Shown piece after piece: positions 10,818 to 23,550 of a stretch of DNA of 64,000 nucleotides; position 1 is the first letter of the stretch; each line of letters begins with the position of its first letter. This DNA is from Copromyces sp. CBS 386.78 (lineage: Eukaryota; Ascomycota; Sordariomycetes; Sordariales; Sordariaceae), in assembly GCA_030685235.1 (NCBI GenBank), contig MU839176.1, positions 1 through 64,000 on the forward strand, in the 5' to 3' direction. A program made the position numbers and the translations under genes. The notes under the pieces were generated by a model. It was not told the origin of the DNA, ran no database searches, and was given only the letters and a program-made list of their open reading frames with translations.

Positions 10818-13800
10818 TCACCACCACGCCTCCTTCACGCCCTTTACGTCGCTTCCAACAGCAACAACACGATAATCCTGTCTCTTATTCCCGACTGGCA
10901 CCTCATGCGCCCGTGGACCGCCGCTCGGGTTGTGCGGGTCATGGCGAACATAAAACGACTCCGGGTTCCAAACGCCATGAGTGACGAGTTGGTCGTTGAT
11001 GAAGGCGGCTAGGCGCTCCTCGTACGGGCGGTCGTCGTCGTCGTCGGTTGTGGTGTCATGGCTCGTGGTGGTGGACATGGTTTCGGATTCCTCTGTTTCT
11101 GTTTCTGTTTCTGGGTCGGACAGCTGTTGATGACAAGTGGGAGGGGTGACGACGACATGGAGGAGAGGAATTCCCATCTTGGCCAACACCGCCTCAAGCA
11201 CACTACGGCCTTGCTCTGCCCTTCGGAATGCCTCTTCGTTGTGGTGGCGCGCCTCAACCAAGGAATACTGCTCCGTCACCCGGGCGTGCTCGCCCTCGAG
11301 ACCGACTTGTACTAGCAGCCGATGGCCTTCCTCGGCTGTGCGTGCCGACGAGTCATGGTAGTCCCATGCTTCGGAGAGGAGACGGTATCCTTCCTGGGCT
11401 TGCACGAGGGCTTCATCCAAGTGATGGCGGGCCGAGATCAGCGTTGGCGCATCTGCTGAGACGCCCTGCGAGAGGGAAAGAAGAAGGTCGGCTTCTCCGA
11501 GTTGGCGGAAAGCCTCCGAGTTGTGGTGTTGGGCGCGGAGAAGCATGTTGTGAGCCTGCTGGGAAAGTACAAGGGATTCATCGATCTGGTGCCAAGCTTC
11601 CTGGAGGAGCATCTGCTGTTCGTGAAAGGGAGTGGCTGTTTGCTCGGCGAAGGTCAGCGTGTTGTCGACCTGCTGGATGCCCAACATGTCTCGAAGCTTT
11701 GCCTCCCCTTCGGCTTTGACTCGTGCAGCTTCAGCTTCAGCTTCAGCTTCGGCCTCCCGCTTGGCCTCTGCCTTGCGTTGAGCTTTCTTCCGGCGCTTGA
11801 CCTCTTCAGCAGCTTTCTTCCTGGCCTCTTCCCTCTCGGCCTTTTTCACCCGCTCGTCAGCCTCCCTCTTCAACCGTTCAGCCTCCTCCTTCTCCCTTCT
11901 CACCCTAGCCTCCTCCTCCTCCCTTCTAACCATGGCCTCCTCCATCGCCCTCCGAATAGCCTCCTCTTCCGCCTTCCTCGCAGCCTGAGCCTCCCTCTTC
12001 AACCGCTCGGCATGCTCCCTGGCACGACATTCCTGCTCGTCCTTGGCCAGACGAGCAGCTTCCAAGTCAGCCTGCCGACGACGCTCAACTTCCTCGATGG
12101 CTTTCTTTCTTGCCTCGGCCGCGCGTTTCTTAGCTTCCGCGGCTTTGCGCTGCCTGGCCTCCTCTGCCCGGCGCTTGGATTCCTATTCTGCTTGCTGCCG
12201 TTTGAGGAGGAGGTCGGCTTTGCGCTTGGCTTCTGCTGCGGCTTTGGCTTCCGCTTCGGCTTTGAGGCGAGCTTCTTTTTCAGCCTTGAGTTTGGCTTCG
12301 GCGGCCGCTTTTTCTTCCGCCTGACGTAAAAGTTCAGCCTGGCGCTTGAGCTCGGCTTCCGCTTTGCGTTTTTGTGCGGCTTCGATGGCTTTCCGCTCCG
12401 CTTCATCGGCTTGACGTTGAAGTTCGGCCTGAAAGTTGGCCTCGGCTTGTCGAGCGGCCTCGTCAGCTTTCCGTTTCTCCTCGGCAAGTCGTTCCAGTTC
12501 GGTCTGCTGTTGCTTGAGCTCCTCCGCTTGCCGCTGTGCTTTGGCCTTTTTCTGCTCGTCAGCAAGACGTTTTGCTTCAGCCTGGCGAGCGGCCTCAGCT
12601 TTCCGCTTCTCCCCAGCCAGTCGCTTGGCTTCAACCTGACGCTTCTTCTCCTCGGCTTTGCGCTTGACTTCCTCCTCTTTCTTAAGCCTGGCTTCCTCTT
12701 CCGCCTTACGTCGAGCTTCCTCCGCCGCCTTCTTGATCTCTTCAGCTTTGTGCTTTGCTTCTGCCTCACGCTTGGCTTCGGCAGCCTTCCGCTTTTGCTC
12801 GGCTTTCCGGTCCTCTTCAGCCAACCGTATAGCTTCCAGCTCGGCCTTTCGCTTGGCCTCGAATTCCGCCTTCTGCTTGGCCTCCAACGCGATCCGTCTG
12901 GCTTCCTCTTTTTGGGCTGCTTCCTTGAGCTTCCTCTGCTCCTCCTTAGCATGCCACTCCCTCTCCGCTTGCAGCCTAGCCTCCTCCTCGATCTGCCTCC
13001 TCAGTTCCTGGGCAGTTCGTTCCTCCTCTTTCTTCCTCTTCTCCTCCTGCCTCCTCTTCTCCTCCGCCCTCTTTCTCACCTCTTCCTCCTTCCTCTTCTT
13101 CGCCTCCTCATCCTTGAGCTTCTGCAAACGCATCTCCTCTTCCTCGGCCCGTTGCAACCGAGCCGCTTCCTCCTTCTGATTTTGCTCCAACCGTCTGGCC
13201 TTCTCTTCGTCAAGCTTCCTCTGGGCTTCGGCGATTTTCCGGTCGAGCTCGGCTTGATGGCGTGCTTCCGCTTGGCGTCGCAGTTCTTGGCGCGCGGCGG
13301 CTTCTTCGCGGAGGCGGGCTTCTTCCTTTTCACGGTCGAGGCGCTTGCGCAGCTTGCGCCGCTCTTTCTTGGCTTTGGAGGCTTCTTTGGATTTGTCGAG
13401 GGGAGGTGGATTGGGGGCGGCGGAGGTATCGTCAAGATTGCATGTGGGGGTATCGGTAGGGGCGACAGTGGGAGCTGCCCCTGTACCGGGTGCATGGTTG
13501 GAAGCCGCTTCAGGACCGGTGGATGGCTCTGCAGCAGGCTGTGACACATGTGCTGAGGCGATGTCGTCGAGTTCCTTGGGCTGAGGAACCGGAGTGTGAT
13601 CTTGCTCCGGCGTGTCCTGACTTGAGGGTACCGGTTCAGAATGTTGAACATGCTGAGGTTGAGGCTTCATTGCTTCTTCAGGCGATTCCTGCTCCTTGGC
13701 AGATGAGTGTTCGGTGCTAGCTTGTCCAAGCTGATTGTCAAGGAGAGCATCTTGATCTGCGTCTTGGGGTCTATCAAGCAAGGCCTTGTGACTTTCAGTG

Positions 13801-16800
13801 CCCTCTTCTACCTTGAGTTTCCAGCCAATCTCAAAGCCGCCCTCCTTAAACTCAACAAGACCGATATTTTCCACGACGGCCTTGTAGAAGTCCTCCTCGG
13901 AAATGTCGGCCGGGATATCAAACATGCCCATAAGTTTGGTGTCTTCGCCTGTCTCGACAAGCCTGAGATGCTGGATATAAAGAGTCTTGGCCCAATTGCG
14001 AAAGGCAGTCTCCTCCTTTTTGGGCAAACCATATTGACCTATAGCACCTGGCTTCGGCTTAATCTTTGCCATGGTCTTGTCGAGCACGTCCTTGACTTTC
14101 TCACGGCTGAATTTGCCAGTTTTCAGGTGTTCATAGATCTGGGCCTTTGACTCGGCGACCACTTCAGCCCTTGCGATCTGCTTCTTCTTTGCCTCCTTTT
14201 GCTGTTCCTTCTTCTTCCTGTTCCTTCGGCGCTGCCTTTCCTTTTGAGTCTCGGTCCTTGTGTCAGGCTCGGCGGCGGCTTTCTCGGCTTCGACGACATT
14301 CGTTGCCTCGGTCCTTTGCCGTTTCGAAGGGTTCAACCGCGAGAGGTCCTTATCCAAGTTCCTGTCCATCTTGTCGAGCATTCTTTCAGACCGACTGATA
14401 CTTGCCAAGTCGCCTTCTGTCAGGAGACTTTGTCCATCCTCTGCCAGGCTACTGAACCCCGGCCTAGGCGGTTCCGGAAGCGGTCTTGGTCTAGGAAACG
14501 GATGCAGCCCATCATGTGGCCTCCTCGGAGAAGAGTTACCCGATGAAGTGGGTGTCTCAGTATCGTAGGTACAAAAGCTCTCATCATGATCATGACCTAG
14601 CCCTTGACAACTAGGACAAACGCGCGGCGCGATGGCATGTGGATCCGCAGTATGCGCAGTCTTGGGCGGCTCTGGGTGATGCTCGAACCACCCCTCCACC
14701 CGTCCGTTCAAGGCTGTGAACTCTTCCCACAAATCCTTTCTCCGGAGTTTCATCTCAGCGAGACGTGAGTTTCTTAGCGGTAGCACCACCTCATCACACT
14801 GGTCCCAAGTCTTGACCCAGTAGTCCGGATGGCCTATCCACTTCATCCACTCGAATCTGAGGGTATTCAGCGCCGCCAGCGTACCCCTGACATTGAGCAA
14901 CGGGTGGTTCTCCCTCAGCGCAATGCAGTAATCCGTGCTCTTGCCTGCGCCGTAGCCAAAGTGTTCTCCCGGGTTGCCTCCCCGACCAGTAAACGGCGTC
15001 GTCGTCGAAGACGAGTCATACCTGGCCACATGCTTGAACGCCTTCAACGCCTCGGTCTTGGAGGAGAAATACACGTTTTCGTTCCAGCCCAGTTGACAGC
15101 CCATGTCCCGGACCGCATCCAGGAACTCGTGCGTTCCCGGCGCGACGCCACCCCGCAGGCGCTCGACGTGGCAGTGGATCGCCATGAGGGATAGCATGCG
15201 CCCGTTCGGTGTGACCGTCTCAAGCCAGGTCTTGCACTCCTGCACGGTCCGGAAGTCGGGCACCGTGATGTCGCGGATTTCTTGGAGACTCAAACACTCG
15301 CGGATGAAGTTGGTGAAGGACAAGAGTTGTTGACAGGGCGTCTTGAAGCCCGGCGGGGCGTACCGCTCGCAGTTGAAGAGCATGTCGAGTTGGCCGCCCA
15401 GACCGTCTTTGCCGATTTGAGACATCTCGAGGATCAGAGGGGTGGGACCGATGATGTAGGGCGGCCATTGAGGGAGGGATTGGTGCCAGTCGTGCCGGAT
15501 GCGGCGGTAGTAGATGCTCGCGTTGGGCTCGATGAGGAGCCATTCTTGCTGTTTGTTTCGGAGAAAGGGGGGTCGTTAGTTAAGGTAGTTGCGGCTGGGT
15601 GGACTGGAAGAGGGGGGGGACAAGTTCAAGTTGGGTGAAAGGGAAAGGGAAAGGGAAAAAAAAAGGAGGACAAGGAAGAAAAGAAAACCTACAGCATCAA
15701 ACCCCTCGAACCACATGGGCATAACCGGCGAGGTATCCGTCGTTGTCGAAAGCCGCGTATACGTCGGCATGCGCTCCGGCACGGGAAGATCAGCAAGACC
15801 ATGGAGATCCTTCTTCTTCTTCTGTAAATCCCAAGGCACCACCGCCGCTGGTGGGTATGGTGCCGCGGTGTATGGCACCGAGCCGTGCAGCAGGGACTCT
15901 CGTGGGCGTGGTAGCGAAGATTTGTGAGCTGTGTATGGTGACGGGCGGGAGAGGCAAGGTACCTCTAGTGGGGGATAGGCAGGGAGAGAGTCTTTTGGTT
16001 CTGGGAGGAGTCTGGGTTTGTGGACATAGACGCGGGTCTTGGGGGTAGCGGTGGCCGGCTGCCGCTGGTTTCGGGTACCATGTATGGGGCAAGGGGCGCG
16101 GGCGGCTTTGGATCGTGGTTTGGGGGCTACCACTTGCTGCACTTGCTGATCCAGCGTGATAGATCCCATGTCGGCATATTCTGCGATGGGCGTCGTTCCC
16201 AGAGTAACAACAGGTGCTGCCGCCGCAGAGGTATACGGCGATACTGGCGACCGCGGGGACTGCATCTGCTCCTGCTCCTGCAACTGCTGCTGAACCTCTA
16301 CATCGGTATTGACAACGTGTTCATGTTGCGACAGGTCAAGTCCGGGTGGCACAACCTTGCCGACCGACAACGCAGTCTGAGATCCCCTCGACCACTTGCG
16401 CTTGTGGCCCTGCATGTGGACGCAGGGAGTGGGAGAGATGGAAAGAGAGCTGACAGTATCGTCGCCATGGCTGTCGCTGTCGCTCTTGTCCTTGTCCTTG
16501 TCCTTGTCCTCCTGTTCCTCATCAGGGTCAGCGACAAGCTTTCCCTTGCCCTTCTCCTCCTTGGTATGCCTCCTGTCATCACGTGCATCATCGTTATCGA
16601 CGACGAATAACTGAGAACTGTCACTTTCATCCTCGTCATTAACCTCTTTGATGTTGGCTTCGCCCTCCTCCATGTCTTCTTCATATTGCGCTCCCACGCC
16701 TTCAAGATCAAGATCCTCCTCATAATCATAATCAAAAAGTCCCGAGAAGCCATCGGCCACCTCGACGCCGACGCTGACGCTAAGCGGAAGAGGAACCTCA

Positions 16801-18392
16801 AATGAATCTGAGTCATCCTCAGGCAGCGGGACATCGGCGGCGTCAACCTGGACGGTAAGCGATGCTTTGGACAAGGACAATGAGCTCGAAGATGGTGTCA
16901 ATGAACTATTATCTTCTGGTCGTGGTCCTGCTTCTGGTCCTGGTCCTGGTTCTGCACGTGGTCCTGATTTGGAGGTGGAGGGGCCACGACCGGCGGGGAA
17001 GAAAAGGTCGCTCCAGTCGATGTCGTCGTAGGAAGTACAGGTGGGGACATGGACCACCACGTCGGCGTCGGGGAGGTGCATGTGGTCTTGCGATGATACA
17101 GGTAGAGGTGCATGTGGTTCATGTTTGCCTTGGGCCTGGAGATTGGCGACGATGAACTGGGGGACTAGACTGAGGCTGTGGCTAAAACTGTGGGACTGGT
17201 GGGAGGGGGAGGGGGAGTCTTGTTCTGAGGGGTCGTCGAGGTCGAGGTCTGCGTCTGCGGAATACGACGAGGACCCGGACCTACAGGACCCAGACGCAGA
17301 CAAAGTGAGGGATGGCGGGAAGGGAAGGGCGCTTGGATTTGGATTTGGACTTGGATTCGGAGCTGGAGGTGGAGGTGGATACTGGAGCGTTGACAAGTTG
17401 TGGTCGTTGTTGTGGTCGTTGTTGTTATTGTTGTTGTTGATGTTCTTGTTATGGTGTTGGTGGTGGTGGTGGTGGAGGACGGTCTCAACTTGGTTGTTGC
17501 CTCCAGCAGCTCCATGTCTACGGGCAATCTGAAACGACGGGAGCATGGAGAGTCGGGTGTGCTTTTTCTTGGAATCCAACTCCTCCTCCTCCTCCTCCAG
17601 CTCAGACGCAAGCTCATGCTCATCCTTATCATAATCCGGCAGCGGAACCAGCGCGGCATTGACCAAGGCCGCCTTTGCCTCCGTGTCGGCTATCTCCTCG
17701 GCCATGACTATCGAGGCAACAGCCAGCGTATCCAGGAGAATCGAACAAGTAACGTCATGAACCTTTTGTTGGCGCTCTTCAAGGTTGGGGACGTCTTCAG
17801 CGGCTTGGAGGTCGGTGATCCTTTGGCTGATTTTGGCGAGAATGTCGGGGATCTTGGGAAGCAACTCCAGGGCGTCGGGCTGGGGTTGAAGCTCGGGGTC
17901 CAAGGGGGGGTCTTGTTCGGCCATGGTTCGGTCGTGGTCGTGGTCGGGGGGAGGGGTGGTAGGGTTGCGATCTTCACTTGAGAATGTGGAGTTGTTCATG
18001 TTGTTGAGGGTAGCGTTGCTGAGCTTTGGCTCGTCCTGGTTGTCGTTGTCGTCGTCGTCGCTGGCGTCGACAAGTTTCTGGTCCTCCTCACGGGCTTCAA
18101 GCGGGGGCGTGAGGCTGCGCTCTTCACTCGTGGAGTTCATGTTGCGCCTGGGATTGTTGGTGTTGTCGACGTCGCTCGTGGAGTCGAGTATCTCGTGAAT
18201 CTTGTTGTTGTTGTTGTCGTCGTCCATGTCACCGACTTTACAAATCTCCTCGGCTATGAAAGTCCAGAATGGAGAGTCGGTGGGCGGAAGGGCTAAAGAC
18301 GAGTCAAGAAGCGGGATGTCGGTTGCTGCTGCGAGCTCGCCGGGGGGCGTAGGAGGGGGTGTCGGCTCTTTTGACGGTTTGGAGAGCGACAT
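10818..18392 (-). CDS. Giant low-complexity/coiled-coil protein with in-frame amber codon
   Basis: Exon 1 (18392-15693, 900 codons) and exon 2 (15548-10818) are joined by a 144-nt intron at 15549-15692 (donor GTAGGT, branch CTAAC, acceptor CAG). The junction makes a continuous block, MWFEGFDA followed by QEWLLIEPN. Residues 1-880 are acidic, with Ser, Pro, His and Asn runs. About residues 880-1130 look globular and conserved, with many Trp, Cys and His. About 1616-2176 form a very long Ala/Glu/Lys/Arg coiled coil. Beyond it is a helical segment with repeated ARHHxxEA motifs, then a short acidic tail. The frame carries one TAG at 12183-12185 (codon about 2022), and the same frame stays open for 454 more codons. 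No GT donor lies near it, so an intron cannot easily remove it. The protein is either 2,021 aa or, if the stop is an error or is read through, about 2,475 aa. Function is unknown; a structural or scaffolding role is only a guess from composition. Confidence 0.75.
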
Positions 18393-20657
18393 GTTGTTGA
18401 CTTTGATTTGCCTGAGCTGTCGTCCGCTGTCGATAGATCAGGCTGTTTCTGGTGAAGTGAGTAGATGCAACGCGTAGGGGCTGCGATGGTGATGAGCGGT
18501 TGCTTTGTTGGAGAGGTGGTTTTGGATCGAGTTGCAAGATGGAGGGGCAGATTAAAAGGTCGAAATGGAAGTTTGGCCATGGCAGAAGCAGGGTGAAGTT
18601 GAAGTGAATGGTGAATGGACATCTTGGGTCGGAACCAAGGCTGGCTGGCAGCTGTCGCCTGGGCAACTGGACAGTTGACGGATACGCGTTCCCAGTGGAA
18701 GGCACCCGAAGCAAGACTGTGGTTAGCAGCCATCTGGGACGAGAGATGGGATGAAAGGTGGTGGTGATTATGCTGGATGGATGGTGAAGAACGTCGATGG
18801 AAGGCAGCCACGCAACAGACGCGGGGACCATTCGACATAAAGACACGCGCCAAGTTTTCTGGCTTTTGAATGTAATCTTTTGGCATTTCTCTTGAACTCT
18901 GTTGTCTGTTTGAAGCCGGCTGAAGGGCTACATACAAGGGACGGGACAATGAGGATGGAATGCAAGAGCTTTCAGGTACCCAGGAAAGCATAACATCAAG
19001 TTATATCCTCAAGACGATATCTACAAGCATTCGGTCCTACAAGGGCTTCGTGACTGTTGTCCAGCTTGTCATTCTCGACTTGCGCTTTAGGTTTATATTT
19101 TTGTCTGTCAACTTTTTCTTGATATCAATGACAAATCTTTCATTTCAATTCGTATACATTTCTTCCGACTTCAGGGCATCTCACTTCTTCCTTCTTCTCC
19201 TCTGTCAAGTAAAAATAAAAAAATCACCGAGATGATGCCATTGACCGAATTTCCCCCTTATCTTATTTTATCTTCAACCGCGCCATAAGACAAGCCAGGC
19301 CAGGCCGCTTATTAGTGGCTTTAAACGACACCATTACGTTATAGATCACATCAACAACGATCTGACGGAGGCCGCGCGCGCGAATGTTGAATGGAAGCTT
19401 GTGCGAATTTGAAGAATCTTATGTATCGTGGACAGGGAGAAATAAACTTGGTGGTTGCCATTCAGTATGACAATGACAATGGCAATGGGAAAGATGATGG
19501 TGATGGAGGGGAGATTGAGGTTTGACCTATTTAAAAATGCCGAGCTCAGGACAATCACCAGATTCGACCAAAATAAGTAACGCCGACATGTCCGGGCAGA
19601 AACCCCCGTCTGGTGGGGCCGATACGGCCAATGTGGGGCCAACCAGAAATCCGGAGAGAGCGGGGCCGGGGACCCGGACGGTATGCCGGAGAGAGCGACA
19701 AGCGCCGAGCCAAAATCCTTTCAAATCAAGACCCGTCCTCATCTGAAGCAGTAATGCCTCAATGCCCTACCATTCTTTGAGAAGCCTTAACTCGGATGGG
19801 GAACATGGCGTCACAGTGTGTTGGATCTAAGCACCTGGGCGGCCGCTTGAGGGGTTGTCTAAGTGCTGAGTGCGACGAGACGTTGCAGTTTGTTGAGCGG
19901 GCGGGTGGGAAATTGTCATCAAGAGTACGCATGTTCGTGAGTGAGTAGGTCACTCACTGCCTGGCGTTGTTTCCTGCGGTCGGCTTTCCCGTCTTGTCCC
20001 ATCTCAGATGGCGCCATGGTTATTCTCTGAGCATGTTCAGCTTACTCGTCTTGTGTATCATATATTTTGGTGAGTCTATTGATGAGGAAAACAATCTAGT
20101 AATCGCGTATTGGTACATCATGTATGGTACAACTGTGTATATATCCCTGATGTTCCTCCTCTATGTGGTGTCTTGCTGTCTGATCTCGTCTTTCTATGAG
20201 ATTTCTCTCCTCCACTCTATCCTGTGTTTCCAGTGTAGAGCTGTAACAGATACCCGTCTCTATCAGACTTCTTCCACCCATGACGCTGAGAGATACCGTA
20301 TCGTCCCGGCCGTATCGTACACTCTTCCCGTATCGTACACTCCCCTACTGTACAGTCTTTGGTAGACCTGTAATCTTACAACCACCTGTACACGGTCCCC
20401 GGTCCTGGTTCTGCCAAGGGTACACCTGACTCCTTCTCTCGTTACTTTCTCAAACAAACGGACAAGCCAAAAAACGACAAAACGCCGCGCACCAAACAAA
20501 TGAGTGTTTTTACAATAACCCTTTATCCCATGAGAAAAGCAAAGGTCCCTCCGTCTCCCAGCAAGTACACACGCCATTGATATCCCTTCCTTCAGACGCA
20601 AAGAAAACAAAACAAATGAGAACCCAAACACCTTTTTAACTGCCACCACTATCCTTG
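18393..20657. other. Intergenic between two minus-strand genes
   Basis: This is the upstream region of the giant coiled-coil gene and the 3' flank of the Zn2Cys6 gene. Near 20305-20345 a CCGTATCGTACACTC block occurs twice in tandem. Short frames such as 18293-18991 (-) and 19967-20365 (+) show no domain. No RNA gene is seen. Confidence 0.6.
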
Positions 20658-23550
20658 TCAACTTCCAGCTTGGGTAGTGTTAACCCCAGCAGACCCCGGC
20701 GTAGGAACCATAGCCATCAACCCCTTTAACTGCTGCTGCCCCATGCCCATCGTGCGACTCCTCGCTCTCGTAAGGCCCCCAGGGTCAATGGGACTCCACC
20801 CAGGGACGTTGTACAAGCTTGTGGGTGACCCGCCGGAGTGACCGGGAAGCGGACCGGGCAGGTGTGATGGTGCGTTGGGACGAAGGGGTTTTTGTTGTTG
20901 TTGTTGTTGTTGTTGTTGTTGGCGGGAAAAACTCGCATGTTGTAATCCTCCGGGAGGCGGGTTGGAACCTGCACCTGTAGTAAGCCTCGGGTCGATGTTG
21001 AAACCTTGGGCTCGACCTTGGTGAGATCTTTGGTCTCCCATGACGACATCTTCCATTCCTTGACCCTGACTTTGTCCGCCTCCGGGTCCAGGTCCGCTGG
21101 GACGTGCGAGTCCAGCTCCGCTACCGCTACCAGTAGCCGAAGAAGACCCTGCGAGCGGCGCTTGACCATGAGCATGTGCGGAAGCAGCACTCCATATTTC
21201 AGGCTGCTGCTGCTGCTGCATTTGTTGCTGCTGGTGCATCATCGAACTCGCATTGTGTCCCTGCGCCGTGCCATAGAGGTACCCGACACCGCCACCGGGG
21301 TCTGGGTGAAGCCCTGGACTTGACGCAATCCGCATACCTCCCGGCCTCGTAGTCGCCCACATATAAAGGGGCTCGGCGAATTGCTTCCTACTTGTCGGGG
21401 TCGCACTGAGTGCCCTCATGAAAACATCCAGCAGATCGATGTCATCGTCCTCCTCGTAGTCCAAGGCCTGCTCGGCTGGGGAGTTGGTAGCTGACCTGGC
21501 AGCTTGCTTGCCCTGTCCAGAGCATGCGCTGAGTCTTCGACCGAAGTTTGGTAAGGATAGAAATTGCCCCTCCAGAGAGGCTTTGTCGTACGAGTCCAGC
21601 ACGTTCATACACCAGGCACCGATCTCAAAGATCTTTTCAAAGATACCTATTCCGTTGACCTCCAGCGCTGCCATTCCACTCGCTTCGTGGCCTCCGATTT
21701 GCATGAGAGAGCGCAAGACCAAAGCTGTTTGCCTAGCAATGGTCAGGGGAAACGCGAAATGCATACTCTCATTCTCAGCAGCCCATGACAGATACCCCTG
21801 TCGCAAAGAGGAGAGCCAGATAATCAGCCTGAGCCACTGCTGGGTCACCAAGAGCTCGGCAGTCTGAGAAGGTGCTGGGTCCGCCGCTGGAGCCACAGGG
21901 TCGGTAGGCGAAGAGTTCAACGATGAGGAGAGCGTGATGTCGGAAAAGCCACAAGCCTGAGTGACCGGAATCTGTACGGAGGATACGGCGAGAGTGGGAG
22001 AAGGAGGAAGAAGTGGGTGTGGGATGGACAAGCCACCTGAACTACCAGCTGGTCGAGCAAGTTGGTTCTGCAGAGCGTGGTAGGTATTGACATCGACGGT
22101 GGGGTGGGAACCGTAGGTCCAGGCCTCGATGACGGAGTCGCGGAGGGGGATGTAAATGCCGAGAAGCTGAAGAAAACCGGTATGGATGCCGCGGGATTCG
22201 TAAGCGTGGAGGGTCATGGGAAGTTTGGGTGTCCGGCGCAACATAAGGGGCTTGTTGCGGAGGATTGCGAATGACCTGCTTTGGTTAGCATGCGGTTCGT
22301 TGGTGAACGGGAGAAAACAACAGGGACTTACCGTTCCATGACATACAACAACCAAAACACCCTCTGCCGACATAGAGCCTCCTTGGGACTCAAGCCTGCA
22401 TAAGTCGACTCATCCTCCAAGCCCAGCTCCTGCGCAAAGGTCAGAGCCTCTCTCAGGTACACCCAAGCCTTGGTGCTCTGGTTAATCTCGAAGAAGGAAG
22501 AAGCGAGAAACATGGACGAGACGACCGTGTTGAGCGAAATGTTCTCATATAAGTCATATTGCTTCCTAATATCTAAGCAGTCGTTGAGGAGGGAACGGCC
22601 TGCCTGGTCCCAGAATTCGGGACTGTCTTCAGCCCCGAGGCTGTAGCCGGACATGCGGAAACAGGTGAGAGCCGAAAGGGAATACAGGAGGTTCTTGTCG
22701 GGGAGATCGCAGATTCGCGGGTCCATTCGTTGAATTTCCGGCATGTACAGAACGGGCATGACGGGATACAGGTGTTGATAGAAGAGGTCTACACATTTAG
22801 GAACGAGGTAGAGGAATGCGCCTCTGGAAGGGAAAATGTGTTCGTTGGCAAAAAGGCCGGTTGTTTCGGGGGCTATGCTTACGTCGGAGGCCCAGGTTGT
22901 AGAGACGGAAGCGTTTTGCGGGAAGGTGTCGGTATTGTTTGACCGTGCTCCGTCGCTCACCTCCGGACTAAGTTTGGTCAGCACTGCGGTTTGACACGAA
23001 AACAGGGGGTACGTACTCTCCAGAACTGCTTGGACGGTGTTCTTGCTTCTTGCCAGCCTCGCGCTCTCTGAGTCTGTTGATAAGACGGCCACGGCCGGGT
23101 CTAGGCCCTCTCTTGCGTGGTACATGGTTTCTGGTGCATTGGAGTTTGGCATCTACGCAAGGTTGACAAGGTGACTGGTAATCGCATCTGATTCCTGTAA
23201 GCAAGCGAAGCAAGGTTAGCCTGTTGTGCTTATTTTCCGAATCTGACTATCAGGGTCGTATAGCTGACAGGGATCGACAACACCGACAGAATGGGCCATG
23301 GCCATGTGCTCAGAACACGTGGGATTGGATCGTGAAATGTGGACAAGAAAGACTCACTTCTTAGTCGACATTTGTCGCAAACCTTGGGAGGCTGGACGGG
23401 TCTATTTGAGGACCCAGAGGTGGTGGCATTGGAACTGGAGGAAGGGCGAGGGCTCTGTCTGGTGCTTGTGCCGGGTTCATTCTTAAGGCGTACTATTCGT
23501 GCCTCGGGGCTGGAGCTTCCTCTCTGTTCCTCTGGGTGTGACAGATCCAT
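20658..23550 (-). CDS. Zn2Cys6 fungal transcription factor
   Basis: This encodes a nuclear regulator with an N-terminal binuclear zinc cluster and a downstream fungal-specific transcription factor domain. Exons are 23550-23358, 23194-23017, 22967-22332 and 22275-20658, with introns of 163, 49 and 56 nt, giving 874 residues. The first intron cuts the zinc cluster. Spliced, the cysteines are at 58, 61, 68, 74, 77 and 84, a perfect CX2CX6CX5CX2CX6C, followed by the basic HVPRKRGPRPGRGR linker. The middle region (LVPKCVDLFYQHLYPVMPVL to the ENESMHFAFPL region) matches the family's helical regulatory domain. The C-terminal third is Gln/Gly/Pro-rich, with a poly-Gln run coded by the TTG array at about 20889-20922. 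I chose the start at 23550 (MDLSHPEEQ); the frame is open upstream to 23763, so a longer N-terminus is possible. The style resembles sugar-utilisation regulators, but the regulated pathway cannot be stated. Confidence 0.9.

Noticed and set aside
12372..13544. 390-codon plus-strand open frame, Leu/Phe-rich
   Set aside because: It is the antisense of Lys/Glu-rich coiled-coil codons in the giant gene.
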